This document shows, in pieces, positions 35,847 to 45,117 of a DNA stretch of 64,000 bases. Numbering within the stretch: position 1 is the stretch's first letter; each line of letters begins with the position of its first letter. The stretch lies in contig CAMJFY010000003.1 of the NCBI GenBank assembly GCA_946405105.1, positions 42,922 to 106,921 on the forward strand. The letters are read 5' to 3'. The notes under the pieces were generated by a model that saw nothing but the letters and a program-made list of their open reading frames with translations, had not been told where the DNA came from and made no database searches. A program made the translations under genes and the position numbers. Origin of the DNA: an uncultured Caryophanales bacterium. Its GTDB lineage: Bacteria; Bacillota_I; Bacilli_A; Acholeplasmatales; Anaeroplasmataceae.

Positions 35847-36509
35847 TCACCACTTAATCTTTAAATCAATATTTGTATGAATTAAATAATATTCATTTAA
35901 ATATGATAATAGTTTTTTATAATCACAATTTGAATATTCTTCTATTTCTTTTTTCTCTTTATAATATTCTTTAATAATAGATAAGAATTCATTATCTTTA
36001 TTAGAATGATTTATACATATAGCTCCACCAAGCTTAAAATCAAAATCAATAACATTATCATTACCACAAATAATACATGAATCTAATTTAGGCGAAACAC
36101 CAAAATTAAATGTCATCTTAATTAAAAATATAGATAATGCCTTTAATGGATTATTTTCTAAATTCATTATTATATTTTTAACAAATGGATAAATACGATG
36201 ATGAATAGAATCTTCTGGTATATTATTTAATAATTCTATTATTTTAGATAATGCCATTATTGAATTATAATCTGATGTTAGTTTATATGATGAATATAAT
36301 ATTTCATATTCACTAACTGATGGAAAATTAGAATCAGATGATATATAAGATACTATATTTCCTATTTCTCCAAAGCCAAAGCTGTTATTTTTAGGCTTTT
36401 TAGCACCTAAAGCTTTAACGCTTTTAATTCCATCATTTGTGTAAAGATAAACAATTTTAGAGGTTTCCTTGTAAGGAATAGTCTTAATAATTATTCCTTC
36501 ATTTTTCAT
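35847..36509 (-). CDS. recO: DNA repair protein RecO
   Basis: Recombination mediator that works with RecF/RecR to load RecA on gapped DNA. 220 residues: N-terminal OB fold (GIIIKTIPYKETSKIVYLYTNDG), helical bundle, and a zinc-like region CIICGN...CINHSN with the last Cys positions partly changed. Slightly shorter than the 250-residue norm. The ATG is 1 nt past the era stop, and era-recO order is standard in Firmicutes. Confidence 0.9.
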   Translation of the reverse strand: MKNEGIIIKTIPYKETSKIVYLYTNDGIKSVKALGAKKPKNNSFGFGEIGNIVSYISSDSNFPSVSEYEILYSSYKLTSDYNSIMALSKIIELLNNIPEDSIHHRIYPFVKNIIMNLENNPLKALSIFLIKMTFNFGVSPKLDSCIICGNDNVIDFDFKLGGAICINHSNKDNEFLSIIKEYYKEKKEIEEYSNCDYKKLLSYLNEYYLIHTNIDLKIKW

Positions 36510-36510
36510 T

Positions 36511-37425
36511 TTAGAAATCGTCCTTTGAATAGCCTAAATTATTTAAATCATTAGGTCTATCCTTCCAATCCTTTTTAACCTTAACCCATAAATCAAGATG
36601 ACATTTAGAATTAATTAATTTTTTAATATCATTTCTTGATTTTTCCTTTATTGTCTTAATTAAATCTCCGTTATGACCTATTATGATTTTCTTTTGACTA
36701 TCTCTTTCAACATAAATTGTAGCATAGATATCCATGTATTCAGGGTTTTCTTCTGATTGGTTCATAGAATCTACTGTTACAGCAATTGAATGAGGAACCT
36801 CTTCTTTTGTTAATAATAAGATTTTTTCTCTTATTAATTCACCAATTAAGAATCTTTCAGAATGATCTGAAATCATATCATCAGGATAAAATTTAGGTCC
36901 AAAAGGTAATGCCTTAACTAATGTATCTAATAATACATCTACATTCTTATCTTCTAGGACTGATATAGGGAAAATACCTTGGAATGGATATAAATCCATG
37001 TATTTAGCAATTGTTAGGTCAATATCATTAAATTTCTTTAATTGATCTACCTTATTAATTACTAAATAAACAGGTATTCTAGTCTTCTTTAAATTATCTA
37101 TGATAATTTGATCTCCAGGTAATACTTCTTTAACTGGTGTAGTCATAAAAATAATAGCATCTACTCCTGAGGTAGCATCATAGCTTGCGTTAACCATTCT
37201 CTTTTGAAGCTCGGTTGTTGGCTTATGAATGCCTGGTGTATCAGTAAATGCTATTTGATATGTATCAGTAGTCTTAATACCTAATATTTTGTTTCTGGTT
37301 GTTTGAGGCTTGTCTGACATTATAGCTATCTTTTTACCGATTATTTTATTTAGAAATGTTGATTTACCAACATTTGGTCTACCTATAATAGCCACAAAGC
37401 CTGATTTATATGTATCAATATTCAT
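36511..37425 (-). CDS. era: GTPase Era
   Basis: Ras-like GTPase needed for 16S rRNA maturation and 30S assembly. 304 residues: G1 GRPNVGKST, G3 DTPGIHKP, G4 NKVD, and a C-terminal KH domain with GHNGDLIKTIKEKSRNDIKKL. Cdd ends 3 nt upstream and recO follows, giving the classic ybeY-cdd-era-recO order. Confidence 0.97.
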   Translation of the reverse strand: MNIDTYKSGFVAIIGRPNVGKSTFLNKIIGKKIAIMSDKPQTTRNKILGIKTTDTYQIAFTDTPGIHKPTTELQKRMVNASYDATSGVDAIIFMTTPVKEVLPGDQIIIDNLKKTRIPVYLVINKVDQLKKFNDIDLTIAKYMDLYPFQGIFPISVLEDKNVDVLLDTLVKALPFGPKFYPDDMISDHSERFLIGELIREKILLLTKEEVPHSIAVTVDSMNQSEENPEYMDIYATIYVERDSQKKIIIGHNGDLIKTIKEKSRNDIKKLINSKCHLDLWVKVKKDWKDRPNDLNNLGYSKDDF

Positions 37426-37428
37426 ATT

Positions 37429-37827
37429 TTAATCCTTTATTGTAAATTGATATGGTAATAATTCAGATACTGTTGTTTCCTTCATTCTTCTATTAATGTT
37501 TGTTAATAAAATAGGTGTGTCATCCTTTAATAGCTCTGACATAACCTGAAGACATGCTCCACAAGGGTAAATAACATCATCAGCCTCACCAGTTATACAC
37601 ATAGCAACTACATCACCCTTTGTATAGCCTTCGCTTATTAATTTGAATAATGCAGTTCTTTCAGCACAATTTGTTAATCCATATGATGAATTTTCAATAT
37701 TGCATCCTGTGATATATTTCCCATTTGATAGTAATATAGCAGCACCAACCTTAAATTTAGAATATGGTGCATATGCATTGCATCTAGCAACTAATGCCAT
37801 ATCTAGTAGCATGTTTTTGTCATACAT
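37429..37827 (-). CDS. cdd: Cytidine deaminase
   Basis: Deaminates cytidine and deoxycytidine to uridines in pyrimidine salvage. 132 residues, homotetramer type. Zinc/catalytic motif CAE (NCAERTALF) and PCGAC supply three Cys ligands and the proton-shuttling Glu. The start overlaps the ybeY stop. With the nucleoside kinase and DeoB it outlines pyrimidine nucleoside salvage. Confidence 0.96.
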   Translation of the reverse strand: MYDKNMLLDMALVARCNAYAPYSKFKVGAAILLSNGKYITGCNIENSSYGLTNCAERTALFKLISEGYTKGDVVAMCITGEADDVIYPCGACLQVMSELLKDDTPILLTNINRRMKETTVSELLPYQFTIKD

Positions 37828-38252
37828 TATCTTTTAATACCTGCCTTATTTAAAATATCATCTTGAATTTTAAACATAACTTCTTCATCTTCTTTAGTCA
37901 TGTGATCAAAGCCACATAAATGAAGATAGCCATGAACAGCTAGGAATGCAAATTCTCTTGCTGCACTATGACCATAGTCTTCTGCTTGAGAATATGCTCT
38001 TTTAACACAAATGAAAATATCACCTAATGAATAGAAATCAGATCTATCATTATCATCGATTGCAGCAAATGAAATTACATCAGTTACTTTATCAATATTT
38101 CTATATTCTTTGTTGATTTGTTTAATTTCTTCTTCAGTAACAAAGATTAGATTGAATGAATCCTTTCTATTGATTGTTTTAAAGATTCTTTTTATTAATC
38201 TTTGGTATTTCCATACCTTTTCATTTGAGTTATTGTAAAAATTAATTTTCAT
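37827..38252 (-). CDS. ybeY: Endoribonuclease YbeY
   Basis: Metal-dependent RNase for 16S rRNA 3'-end maturation and ribosome quality control. 141 residues with the zinc motif HGYLHLCGFDH (H-x3-H-x5-H) near the C-terminus and DVISFA earlier. A GTG start four codons upstream is open, but ATG 38252 has GTGAGG at good distance. It begins 1 nt after the HAD gene. Confidence 0.95.
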   Translation of the reverse strand: MKINFYNNSNEKVWKYQRLIKRIFKTINRKDSFNLIFVTEEEIKQINKEYRNIDKVTDVISFAAIDDNDRSDFYSLGDIFICVKRAYSQAEDYGHSAAREFAFLAVHGYLHLCGFDHMTKEDEEVMFKIQDDILNKAGIKR

Positions 38253-38253
38253 T

Positions 38254-39108
38254 TTATGCCTCACTAGCTTTTATAAATGCTTGTATTTGCTTTTGTTCTT
38301 TTTCCTTTAGCTCGTTTAATGTAGCAACTGAATCCATCATTAGCTTTACTATTTTTTCTAATGTTGAATTTTGAGAATAGTCAGCGACACAAACATAGTT
38401 AATTCTTTCATCCTCAACAAGCTTTAATGCTTGTTTACGTTTATTTAATGATGGATATAGGGCAATTGATTTACCACCCTTATCCTTTAATAGCTTCATA
38501 CATGGTACATCAGTTTGTCCATCACCAATGTAGATCATGTTTTCAAAAGGAATTTTTTTGCTGTTTTGATGCTTATTTAAATTATCATCATCTCTTACAT
38601 CTAAAACTCCTTTAGCAATTCTAAATATGAATTGTGTTTTTAAAGTGAAATTGATTGCAAGCCCTGGCCATAATGCATCACCAAATTCATTGTAAATAAA
38701 TTTACAGCCATAGATATGCTTAAAATGCTTTGCAATAGATGTTCCTTCTATAATTTCAGTAATACCAGATGAAATTATATAGTGCTCAACATTAACACCT
38801 ATTTTGTCTGCATAATTTTGAATTCTGTTAAACCATGTAGAAACTCCCTTATATAGAACAACATTTTTACCACAATTATTTAGATATTCTCTAGTAAGTG
38901 GTATATGTTTATCTCTACACATTTTAATCATTACATACATATATGCTAAAATCTTATCCATTTCATTCTTTTCAGTTAATTTAGAGCATTCACCCCAAAA
39001 TTCTGATGGAGTCATACCTAAATTCTTAATGAAATCATATTCTTGCATGTCTGTTGTGCATAATGTTTTATCGAAGTCATACATTATTGCGATTGTAGGC
39101 TTAGACAT
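38254..39108 (-). CDS. HAD-superfamily phosphatase
   Basis: 284 residues. HAD motif I DFDKTL (about 11-16), motif II IISSG, and motif III/IV IGDGQTDVPCMKL identify a Mg-dependent phosphohydrolase with an unusually long helical cap. It resembles the phosphoserine-phosphatase-like branch; substrate unknown. It follows the leucine-rich-repeat gene directly (TAG, then ATG). Confidence 0.85.
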   Translation of the reverse strand: MSKPTIAIMYDFDKTLCTTDMQEYDFIKNLGMTPSEFWGECSKLTEKNEMDKILAYMYVMIKMCRDKHIPLTREYLNNCGKNVVLYKGVSTWFNRIQNYADKIGVNVEHYIISSGITEIIEGTSIAKHFKHIYGCKFIYNEFGDALWPGLAINFTLKTQFIFRIAKGVLDVRDDDNLNKHQNSKKIPFENMIYIGDGQTDVPCMKLLKDKGGKSIALYPSLNKRKQALKLVEDERINYVCVADYSQNSTLEKIVKLMMDSVATLNELKEKEQKQIQAFIKASEA

Positions 39109-40584
39109 CTAGTTCACTTCCTCTTCATTTTGCTTGTAGCTTTCATATTGCATCATACTGAATTCTTGATTCATTTGACGAGCTTCATTGTAGATGTAAT
39201 ATAAATAGTCTCCATGAAGTTTATAGTTTTGTTCTAGATTAATGAAGTTAGACTTCATATTCTTTGCATCATTAATATCGATTGGGTTACCAACTGAGTC
39301 AGTTAATTGAACGTCATATTTTTCACCGATATTATAATGGCTTAATTGCATAATTTCTTCTATTTGAACGATGATGTCATCGATATCATCAAATGCTATC
39401 TTGGTTAATGATTCAATACCCTTTAGGTCATTATATGCATTCATTAGGAATGTTTGATATAATTCACTTAGCTTATTTTGCTTTTCAGAATCTAGATTTG
39501 AATCTTCTAATAATACTTTAAATAAGTTCATTAAATATAATAATCTAGGTGAACCATCTAATTGTGTTAAAAATCCTTCCATTGTAACTAAAATCTTTTC
39601 AGCAAATCCATTCTCAACGAATTGAATTTGTTCATCACTTAGTTTTTGATTAGCGTATTTAGTTCTGAACTTAAATAATAAATCATTATATTGATTTAAG
39701 GCAAATTCATTATCTAAATTACCGTTACCGAAGCATGATAATTCAGCCTTCATATGTAAGAAATAATAATACATACCTTCAGATTGAAGTGAATCAATAC
39801 CTAAGCACTTGAATTCTACTGCCTCTAGGTATGGAGCCTTGAATGCAAATGCAGTGATAAATTGACCCTTTGTTAGGATGTTTGCACGAAGTGTTAAATA
39901 TTCAGGATCGTTTTCTGAATATAAACCAATTGTTGTATTATTTTCACTTGCTAGCTCAACCTTTAAGCTTTCTAGTGGCTTTCTGTTATATACTGCAATA
40001 ACGAATTCTTGTCCATCATATAAGAAAGGAATATCCATATCTTGATTTGTGATATTTCCCATTTCTACTTGATCGAATTGTGAATCGACATATTTACTTT
40101 CTGCTTGGATAAAATCATCTTTAATTTTATCTTTAGCACCTAACATTTCAATTGGGAATACAAAGCATTTATTGTTAGTATGGTTTTTAGGTCTTCTCAT
40201 ACTACTCATCTTTTCCATGAATTCATCAACATCAGATTTGATTGTGTTTCCAAGGAATGCATTGTTTCCAACGTTTCTTAAAGATTGTGGTAATCTAATA
40301 GTTGTAATATTACAGCTAATGAATGCCCAGTCCTCAATTGTTTCAACGCCCTCTTCAATAATAACTTCTTCCAAGTTAGAGCATGCGGCAAATGCGTAAG
40401 CACCGATAACCTTACATGTTCCTGGAACTACTACTCTTTTAATATTAGTCATATTATTGAATGTATTAGCTTCTATTTTACCAACTGGCTTGTCTTCAAT
40501 ATCATCAGGTAAATCAAGGTTAACCTCGTCCTTTGAACAGCCTGTAATGACAACCATGTTGCCTCTGATTTCATATTCAACCAT
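39109..40584 (-). CDS. BspA-type leucine-rich-repeat protein, cytoplasmic
   Basis: 491 residues. Residues about 5-135 contain BspA-like LRRs (ANTFNNMTNIKRVVVPGTCKVIGAYAFAACSNLEEVIIEEGVETIEDWAF, each repeat about 23 residues). The remaining 350 residues show no family I recognise and are mixed alpha/beta. There is no signal peptide or anchor, whereas most BspA-LRR proteins are exported. The frame is open for 26 more codons upstream, but ATG 40584 has GGAGG at 7 nt. It heads the run leading to ybeY, cdd, era and recO. Confidence 0.75.
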   Translation of the reverse strand: MVEYEIRGNMVVITGCSKDEVNLDLPDDIEDKPVGKIEANTFNNMTNIKRVVVPGTCKVIGAYAFAACSNLEEVIIEEGVETIEDWAFISCNITTIRLPQSLRNVGNNAFLGNTIKSDVDEFMEKMSSMRRPKNHTNNKCFVFPIEMLGAKDKIKDDFIQAESKYVDSQFDQVEMGNITNQDMDIPFLYDGQEFVIAVYNRKPLESLKVELASENNTTIGLYSENDPEYLTLRANILTKGQFITAFAFKAPYLEAVEFKCLGIDSLQSEGMYYYFLHMKAELSCFGNGNLDNEFALNQYNDLLFKFRTKYANQKLSDEQIQFVENGFAEKILVTMEGFLTQLDGSPRLLYLMNLFKVLLEDSNLDSEKQNKLSELYQTFLMNAYNDLKGIESLTKIAFDDIDDIIVQIEEIMQLSHYNIGEKYDVQLTDSVGNPIDINDAKNMKSNFINLEQNYKLHGDYLYYIYNEARQMNQEFSMMQYESYKQNEEEVN

Positions 40585-40693
40585 ATAGATACCTCCACAG
40601 TATTTTAAAAATTTGCAAAATCCTAATTTTATTTTACTATTTTTGATGAGCATTTTCAACAATTAGAATGCTTATTATTAACATAAAGTTAAT

Positions 40694-40717
40694 AAAAAAT
40701 AGGCATTTCTGCCTATT
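40694..40717 (-). terminator. Terminator of obg
   Basis: AATAGGCA/TGCCTATT (40698-40705, 40710-40717) with T-rich minus-strand tail, overlapping the stop. Confidence 0.85.
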
Positions 40718-41987
40718 CTATAAATTCAAATTCAAAATCAAATATTCTAACTGTATCTCCGTTCTTAACTCCAAGCTTTCTTAGCTTATCATCTAGACCA
40801 TAAGTTCTTAATTGTCTAGCGAATCTAAATCTTGCAGTTTCAGAATCAAAATCAGTCATATCAAATATTCTCTTTAGCTTCTTTCCTGAAACATTATATA
40901 CACCATCATCATCTTTTTCAATGATAAAGAATTCATCCTCTTCATTAAGGTTGTATTCAACAACATCTAATTCATCCTCTTCAAAGATTGAGAATTCTTC
41001 AGTGTTTTCTAATGTCTCAGCAATCTTATATAATAATTCCTTAACATTATCCTTAGTTAAGGCTGAAATTTCAATTACTTCACAATCTACTTTCTTCTTA
41101 AATTCAGCTAAATTCTCTTTTGCCTGTGGCATATCCATCTTGTTAGCTACAACGATCATAGGTCTCTTTGATAAATTCATTTTATATTCCTTTAGCTCGT
41201 TGTTGATTATTACATAATCATCATATGGATTTCTTCCATCTGTGGCAGCCATATCGATTACATGAACAATTACTCTACATCTTTCGATATGTCTTAAGAA
41301 TTCAAGACCTAAGCCAGCACCATTATGTGCACCTTCAATAATACCTGGTAGGTCAGCCATAACGAAGTCTCTTCCATCATCTAATCTAACCATACCTAAA
41401 TTAGGTTGTAATGTAGTGAAATGATATTCAGCAATTTTAGGTCTTGCGTTTGAACAAACAGAGATTAAAGTAGATTTTCCAACGCTTGGGAAGCCTACAA
41501 GTCCGCAATCGGCAAGTACTCTTAACTCACATCTTACGTATTTATGCTCACCTGGTTCTCCTTTTTCGCAGAAATCAGGGCATTTTAGCGTATTTGAAGC
41601 GAAAGACATATTTCCTCTACCGCCACGTCCTCCCTTGCAAACAAGGACCTCCTGGCCATCTTTAGTGATGTCTCCGATTACTTTATTTGTGTCTTGATCG
41701 AAAATAGTTGTTCCAACAGGAACTAATACGTATGTATCTTCAGCATTCTTACCATACATACCTTTATTCTTTCCTCTTTCACCATCAATAGCCTTTAATA
41801 CTGTATTATATTTTAAATCTAGTAATGTTGACATACCATTACTGCCCTTAAATATAATAGAGCCGCCATTTCCACCATTTCCGCCAAATGGACCACCATA
41901 TTCAACTTTTAATTCTCTTCTATAGGCAACAATACCGTCTCCGCCTTTGCCACCATATAGTTCCATTTTTGCTTGATCAATAAACAT
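40713..41987 (-). CDS. obg: GTPase Obg/CgtA
   Basis: Essential ribosome-assembly GTPase. 424 residues: glycine-rich Obg fold (1-158, GGPFGGNGGNGGS), G domain (GFPSVGKST, DLPGIIEGAHNGAGLG, NKMD) and the C-terminal OCT domain (about 345-424) found in Firmicutes Obg. AGGAGG ribosome site. It lies after rpmA as usual, but a terminator separates them. Confidence 0.97.
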   Translation of the reverse strand: MFIDQAKMELYGGKGGDGIVAYRRELKVEYGGPFGGNGGNGGSIIFKGSNGMSTLLDLKYNTVLKAIDGERGKNKGMYGKNAEDTYVLVPVGTTIFDQDTNKVIGDITKDGQEVLVCKGGRGGRGNMSFASNTLKCPDFCEKGEPGEHKYVRCELRVLADCGLVGFPSVGKSTLISVCSNARPKIAEYHFTTLQPNLGMVRLDDGRDFVMADLPGIIEGAHNGAGLGLEFLRHIERCRVIVHVIDMAATDGRNPYDDYVIINNELKEYKMNLSKRPMIVVANKMDMPQAKENLAEFKKKVDCEVIEISALTKDNVKELLYKIAETLENTEEFSIFEEDELDVVEYNLNEEDEFFIIEKDDDGVYNVSGKKLKRIFDMTDFDSETARFRFARQLRTYGLDDKLRKLGVKNGDTVRIFDFEFEFIE

Positions 41988-42007
41988 AAATTATCCTCCT
42001 AATAGAG

Positions 42008-42035
42008 AAAAAATAGCCCAAAAATAATTTTGGGC
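42008..42035 (-). terminator. Terminator of rplU-prp-rpmA
   Basis: GCCCAAAA/TTTTGGGC stem (42016-42023, 42028-42035) and a T-rich minus-strand tail. Confidence 0.88.
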
Positions 42036-42052
42036 ATTTTAAACAAATCTTA

Positions 42053-42340
42053 TTATTCAGCGACTGGGTAAACAGAAACCTGCTTTTTGTCCTTACCCTT
42101 ACGTTCAAATTTTACAGTACCAGCTACCTTAGCGAATAATGTATCATCGCCTCCACGGCCAACATTATTACCTGGGAAAATCTTAGTACCTCTTTGACGA
42201 TATAAAATTGAACCTGCAGTTACTACTTCACCATCAGAAACCTTAGCGCCTAATCTCTTAGCTTCAGAATCACGGCCGTTCTTAGTAGAACTTACACCTT
42301 TTTTAGATGCGAATAACTGAATGTTAATATTTAATAACAT
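42053..42340 (-). CDS. rpmA: Ribosomal protein L27
   Basis: 50S protein at the peptidyl-transferase centre. 95 residues with [21 protein letters not shown]. As in other Firmicutes it carries an N-terminal extension ([11 protein letters not shown]) that Prp must remove between A11 and S12. AGGAGG ribosome site. Confidence 0.98.
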   Translation of the reverse strand: MLLNINIQLFASKKGVSSTKNGRDSEAKRLGAKVSDGEVVTAGSILYRQRGTKIFPGNNVGRGGDDTLFAKVAGTVKFERKGKDKKQVSVYPVAE

Positions 42341-42353
42341 GTTTGAAATCCTC

Positions 42354-42665
42354 CTAGCTTATAATTTTAATATATTTTGGATATTGTTTTTGTAATTCAT
42401 CTAATGTCTCAACAAAGTTATCAACTATTGATTGAGTTAATGAATCAGATTGCTTAACTTGTAATCTAAAATATCCATCTTGGCATACCAAATCTAAAAT
42501 GTTGTAACGGATTTCTTTGATTTTATCGATTAGATTGGCTGTCATTATACATGCCATTGAAATTGAAGCACAAACTATATCATATCCCTTATCGGCATAT
42601 TCAGCATGTCCTTTAACCTCAATAGTTACTTCATTACCTTTGTATTTAATGCTATATGTAGTCAT
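42354..42665 (-). CDS. prp: Ribosomal-processing cysteine protease Prp
   Basis: Cleaves the L27 extension before its assembly into ribosomes. 103 residues. The catalytic pair is His20 ([12 protein letters not shown]) and Cys32 (IVCASISM). Encoded between rplU and rpmA, its standard place; rplU ends 5 nt upstream. Confidence 0.95.
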   Translation of the reverse strand: MTTYSIKYKGNEVTIEVKGHAEYADKGYDIVCASISMACIMTANLIDKIKEIRYNILDLVCQDGYFRLQVKQSDSLTQSIVDNFVETLDELQKQYPKYIKIIS

Positions 42666-42670
42666 TGTAA

Positions 42671-42979
42671 TTAAGCATTAATTGCTTCTACTTTTAACTT
42701 AGTATATGCTTGACGATGACCCTTCTTTGAAGCTGAATGCTTTTTAGGACGATACTTGAAGATTGTAATCTTCTCTCCTCTTCCGTGCTTTTCAACCTTT
42801 GCAGTTACTGTAGCACCCTTAACATATGGTGCACCAACCTTAGTTTCATCACCTGATACTAAAACGATCTTGTCGAAAGTATAAGTTTCACCTTCAGCAA
42901 CTTCTAACTTTTCTACGAAAATGAACTCGCCTACTTCAGCTTTAACTTGCTTTCCACCAGTTTCTATAATTGCATACAT
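42671..42979 (-). CDS. rplU: Ribosomal protein L21
   Basis: 50S protein of 102 residues with [11 protein letters not shown] and the C-terminal [16 protein letters not shown] motif. AAGGAGG ribosome site. First gene of rplU-prp-rpmA, with a consensus promoter and a 90-nt structured leader. Confidence 0.98.
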   Translation of the reverse strand: MYAIIETGGKQVKAEVGEFIFVEKLEVAEGETYTFDKIVLVSGDETKVGAPYVKGATVTAKVEKHGRGEKITIFKYRPKKHSASKKGHRQAYTKLKVEAINA

Positions 42980-43070
42980 GTCGTGTTACCTCCTTGTTAT
43001 TTTTTAAGACACACTATTAAGGTAGATTATTAAATCATTTAAACCTTTTCTATGTGGTGCATGTTACAAC
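42980..43070 (-). ncRNA. Putative L21 leader
   Basis: The 90-nt leader of rplU contains GCACCACATAGAAAAGGT and, further on, ACCTTAATAGTGTGTC, which can form an imperfect hairpin (AAGGT/ACCTT core). Position and size fit the L21 autoregulatory leader of Firmicutes. Structure judged by eye. Confidence 0.5.
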
Positions 43071-43076
43071 AAAAGT

Positions 43077-43105
43077 ATTATATATTAAAATATATATTGT
43101 GTCAA
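43077..43105 (-). promoter_or_regulatory. Consensus promoter of rplU operon
   Basis: TTGACA (43105-43100), 17 nt, TATAAT (43082-43077): perfect match. Confidence 0.9.
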
Positions 43106-43132
43106 ATCTTTTTATCAAAAAAAGTTTATATT

Positions 43133-43303
43133 CTACTTTTTTGAGAATAATTTTGTTTGAATTGACTTTAAAGTATCTAGATATTCGATTAATTCTTCCT
43201 TATCATTTTCATCAACTTCTTTTTTAAGCATAGTTGTTTCCATGATTTCAGTCTTTAATAAATCCTCTAATACTTCTAATTCTTCTAAACTTAAATCTTC
43301 CAT
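43133..43303 (-). CDS. 56-residue helical protein
   Basis: ATG at 43303 with GAGG at 7-10 nt opens a 56-codon frame to TAG at 43133. The product (MEDLSLEELEVLEDLLKTEI, then METTMLKKEVDENDKEELIE and a Lys-rich end) is predicted as two amphipathic helices, acidic with regular Leu spacing. No family recognised. The kdu operon terminator stands between it and kduD, so it may be read through or have an unseen promoter. Clean ribosome site and composition support a real gene. Confidence 0.6.
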   Translation of the reverse strand: MEDLSLEELEVLEDLLKTEIMETTMLKKEVDENDKEELIEYLDTLKSIQTKLFSKK

Positions 43304-43317
43304 TTTCCTACCTCGTA

Positions 43318-43356
43318 AAAATAAAAGGGTATGAGGCTTTTTATTTATTCATACCC
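43318..43356 (-). terminator. Terminator of kdu operon
   Basis: GGGTATGA/TCATACCC stem (43327-43334, 43349-43356) followed by TTTTATTTTT on the minus strand. Confidence 0.85.
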
Positions 43357-43374
43357 AAATTATTTTATCTTAAA

Positions 43375-44175
43375 TTATTTAGGTTGCTTACCAATATAAG
43401 CTAAGATACCACCATCAACATATAAAATATGTCCATTTACAGCATTTGAAGCATCAGATGCTAGGAATACTGCAGGTCCTGCTAACTCTTCTGGCTCTAA
43501 CCAACGTCCAGCTGGAGTCTTAGCACAGATGAAAGAATCGAATGGATGACGAGATCCATCAGCTTGTCTTTCACGAAGTGGTGCAGTTTGTGGTGTAGCG
43601 ATATAACCAGGTCCAATACCATTACATTGAATATTGAATTCACCATATTCAGAACAGATATTTCTAGTTAACATCTTTAGACCACCCTTTGCAGCTGCAT
43701 ATGCAGATACGGTTTCACGGCCTAATTCAGACATCATTGAACAAATGTTAATGATCTTACCATGTCCCTTCTTAATCATTCCAGGGATAACTGCCTTAGA
43801 AACGATGAATGGAGCATTTAAATCTACGTCGATTACTTGACGGAATTGAGCTGCAGTCATTTCAATCATAGGTATTCTCTTGATAATACCAGCATTGTTA
43901 ACTAAAATGTCGATAACTCCAACTTCCTTCTCGATTTTTGCAACCATTTCATTTACTGCATCTTCATCAGTTACGTCACAAACATAACCATGAGCCTTAA
44001 TACCAGCTGCAGCATAAGCCTCTAAGCCCTTGTCTACTAATTCTTGCTTAATATCGTTGAAAACGATAGTTGCACCTGCAGCAGCGAAGCCTGAAGCAAT
44101 GTTGAATCCGATACCATATGATGCACCTGTAACTAGAGCAACTTTGCCGTCTAGTCTAAAATCATTCATATTCAT
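43375..44175 (-). CDS. kduD: 2-dehydro-3-deoxy-D-gluconate 5-dehydrogenase (SDR)
   Basis: Reduces 3-deoxy-D-glycero-2,5-hexodiulosonate (DKII) to KDG. Classical short-chain dehydrogenase of 266 residues: TGASYGIG cofactor site, NNAGI, catalytic Ser and Y-x3-K (SAYAAAKGG), GPGYIATPQ. Similar proteins are often named gluconate 5-dehydrogenase; kduI next door favours KduD. Last gene of the operon; AGGAGG ribosome site. Confidence 0.88.
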   Translation of the reverse strand: MNMNDFRLDGKVALVTGASYGIGFNIASGFAAAGATIVFNDIKQELVDKGLEAYAAAGIKAHGYVCDVTDEDAVNEMVAKIEKEVGVIDILVNNAGIIKRIPMIEMTAAQFRQVIDVDLNAPFIVSKAVIPGMIKKGHGKIINICSMMSELGRETVSAYAAAKGGLKMLTRNICSEYGEFNIQCNGIGPGYIATPQTAPLRERQADGSRHPFDSFICAKTPAGRWLEPEELAGPAVFLASDASNAVNGHILYVDGGILAYIGKQPK

Positions 44176-44226
44176 ATTTTTTTCCTCCTAATTTTTTGTC
44201 TTTTAAAGGTAGACTTACCATTTTAA

Positions 44227-45105
44227 CTATTTTAAATCAGATGTTTTGATATGATCCATATCATCATAATCTTGGTTTTCACCACACATACCCCAAATGA
44301 ATGTATAATTCATTGTTGCAGATGCTGCATGGATAGACCATGCTGGTGAAATTACTGCTTGCTCTGGAGCCATAACGATGTGTCTAGTCTCATCTGGCTT
44401 ACCCATTAAATGGAATACTCTATCTTCAGCTGGGAAGTCGAAATAGAAATATATCTCCATACGTCTTTCATGAGTATGGCAAGGCATTGTATTCCAGCAT
44501 GAGCCTGTAGCTAATGCAGTCATACCCATTGCTAATTGACATGAATCAATAATTGCAGTGTTAATATATTTGTTAATAATTCTCTTATTCATATGAGCTT
44601 CATCACCTAATTCTTGGTGAATGCACTCTACAGCCTTAATATCGCCCTTGAAAGCATTTAAATTTTCTTTAGTATAAGCAATATATACTGTAGGGTATGT
44701 CTTATGAGCTGGTGATGATGTCATATAGAATTTTGCAGGATTCTTTCTATCATTTGATGAGAATTCGATATCCTTAACACCAAGACCGATATACATACCA
44801 TCTTTATGCTTGATGTCATATGTTTTACCATCAATTTTAACTTTTCCTTCGCCACCAATGTTGATGAATCCCATTTCACGACGCTCTAAGAAATATTTAG
44901 CTCTCATTTCGCTTGAGCCTTCAAGCTTTAAAGCCATATTAACTGGCATGATACCACCAGCAATAATTCTATCTTGATGTGAATAGGTTAATAAAATATC
45001 ATCTGGTTCGAATACTTTTTCAATTAAATAATGATGTCTTAATAATGTAGTATCATAATTTTTTGAATCATCAGGATGATTTGCGTATCTTACATCTAAT
45101 TTCAT
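44227..45105 (-). CDS. kduI: 5-keto-4-deoxyuronate isomerase
   Basis: Isomerises 5-keto-4-deoxyuronate (DKI, from unsaturated uronates of pectin or glycosaminoglycans) to DKII. 292 residues, double cupin-like. The zinc site is CHTHERRMEIYFYFDFP (His, His, Glu) with a later His in WSIHAASATMNYTFIWGM, as in KduI. Cytoplasmic. Confidence 0.95.
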   Translation of the reverse strand: MKLDVRYANHPDDSKNYDTTLLRHHYLIEKVFEPDDILLTYSHQDRIIAGGIMPVNMALKLEGSSEMRAKYFLERREMGFINIGGEGKVKIDGKTYDIKHKDGMYIGLGVKDIEFSSNDRKNPAKFYMTSSPAHKTYPTVYIAYTKENLNAFKGDIKAVECIHQELGDEAHMNKRIINKYINTAIIDSCQLAMGMTALATGSCWNTMPCHTHERRMEIYFYFDFPAEDRVFHLMGKPDETRHIVMAPEQAVISPAWSIHAASATMNYTFIWGMCGENQDYDDMDHIKTSDLK

Positions 45106-45117
45106 TTTATACTCCTC

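Noticed and set aside
42980..43070. Classifying the rplU leader as a metabolite riboswitch
   Set aside because: Short hairpin leader before a ribosomal protein fits L21-type autoregulation better; no metabolite-aptamer motif seen.
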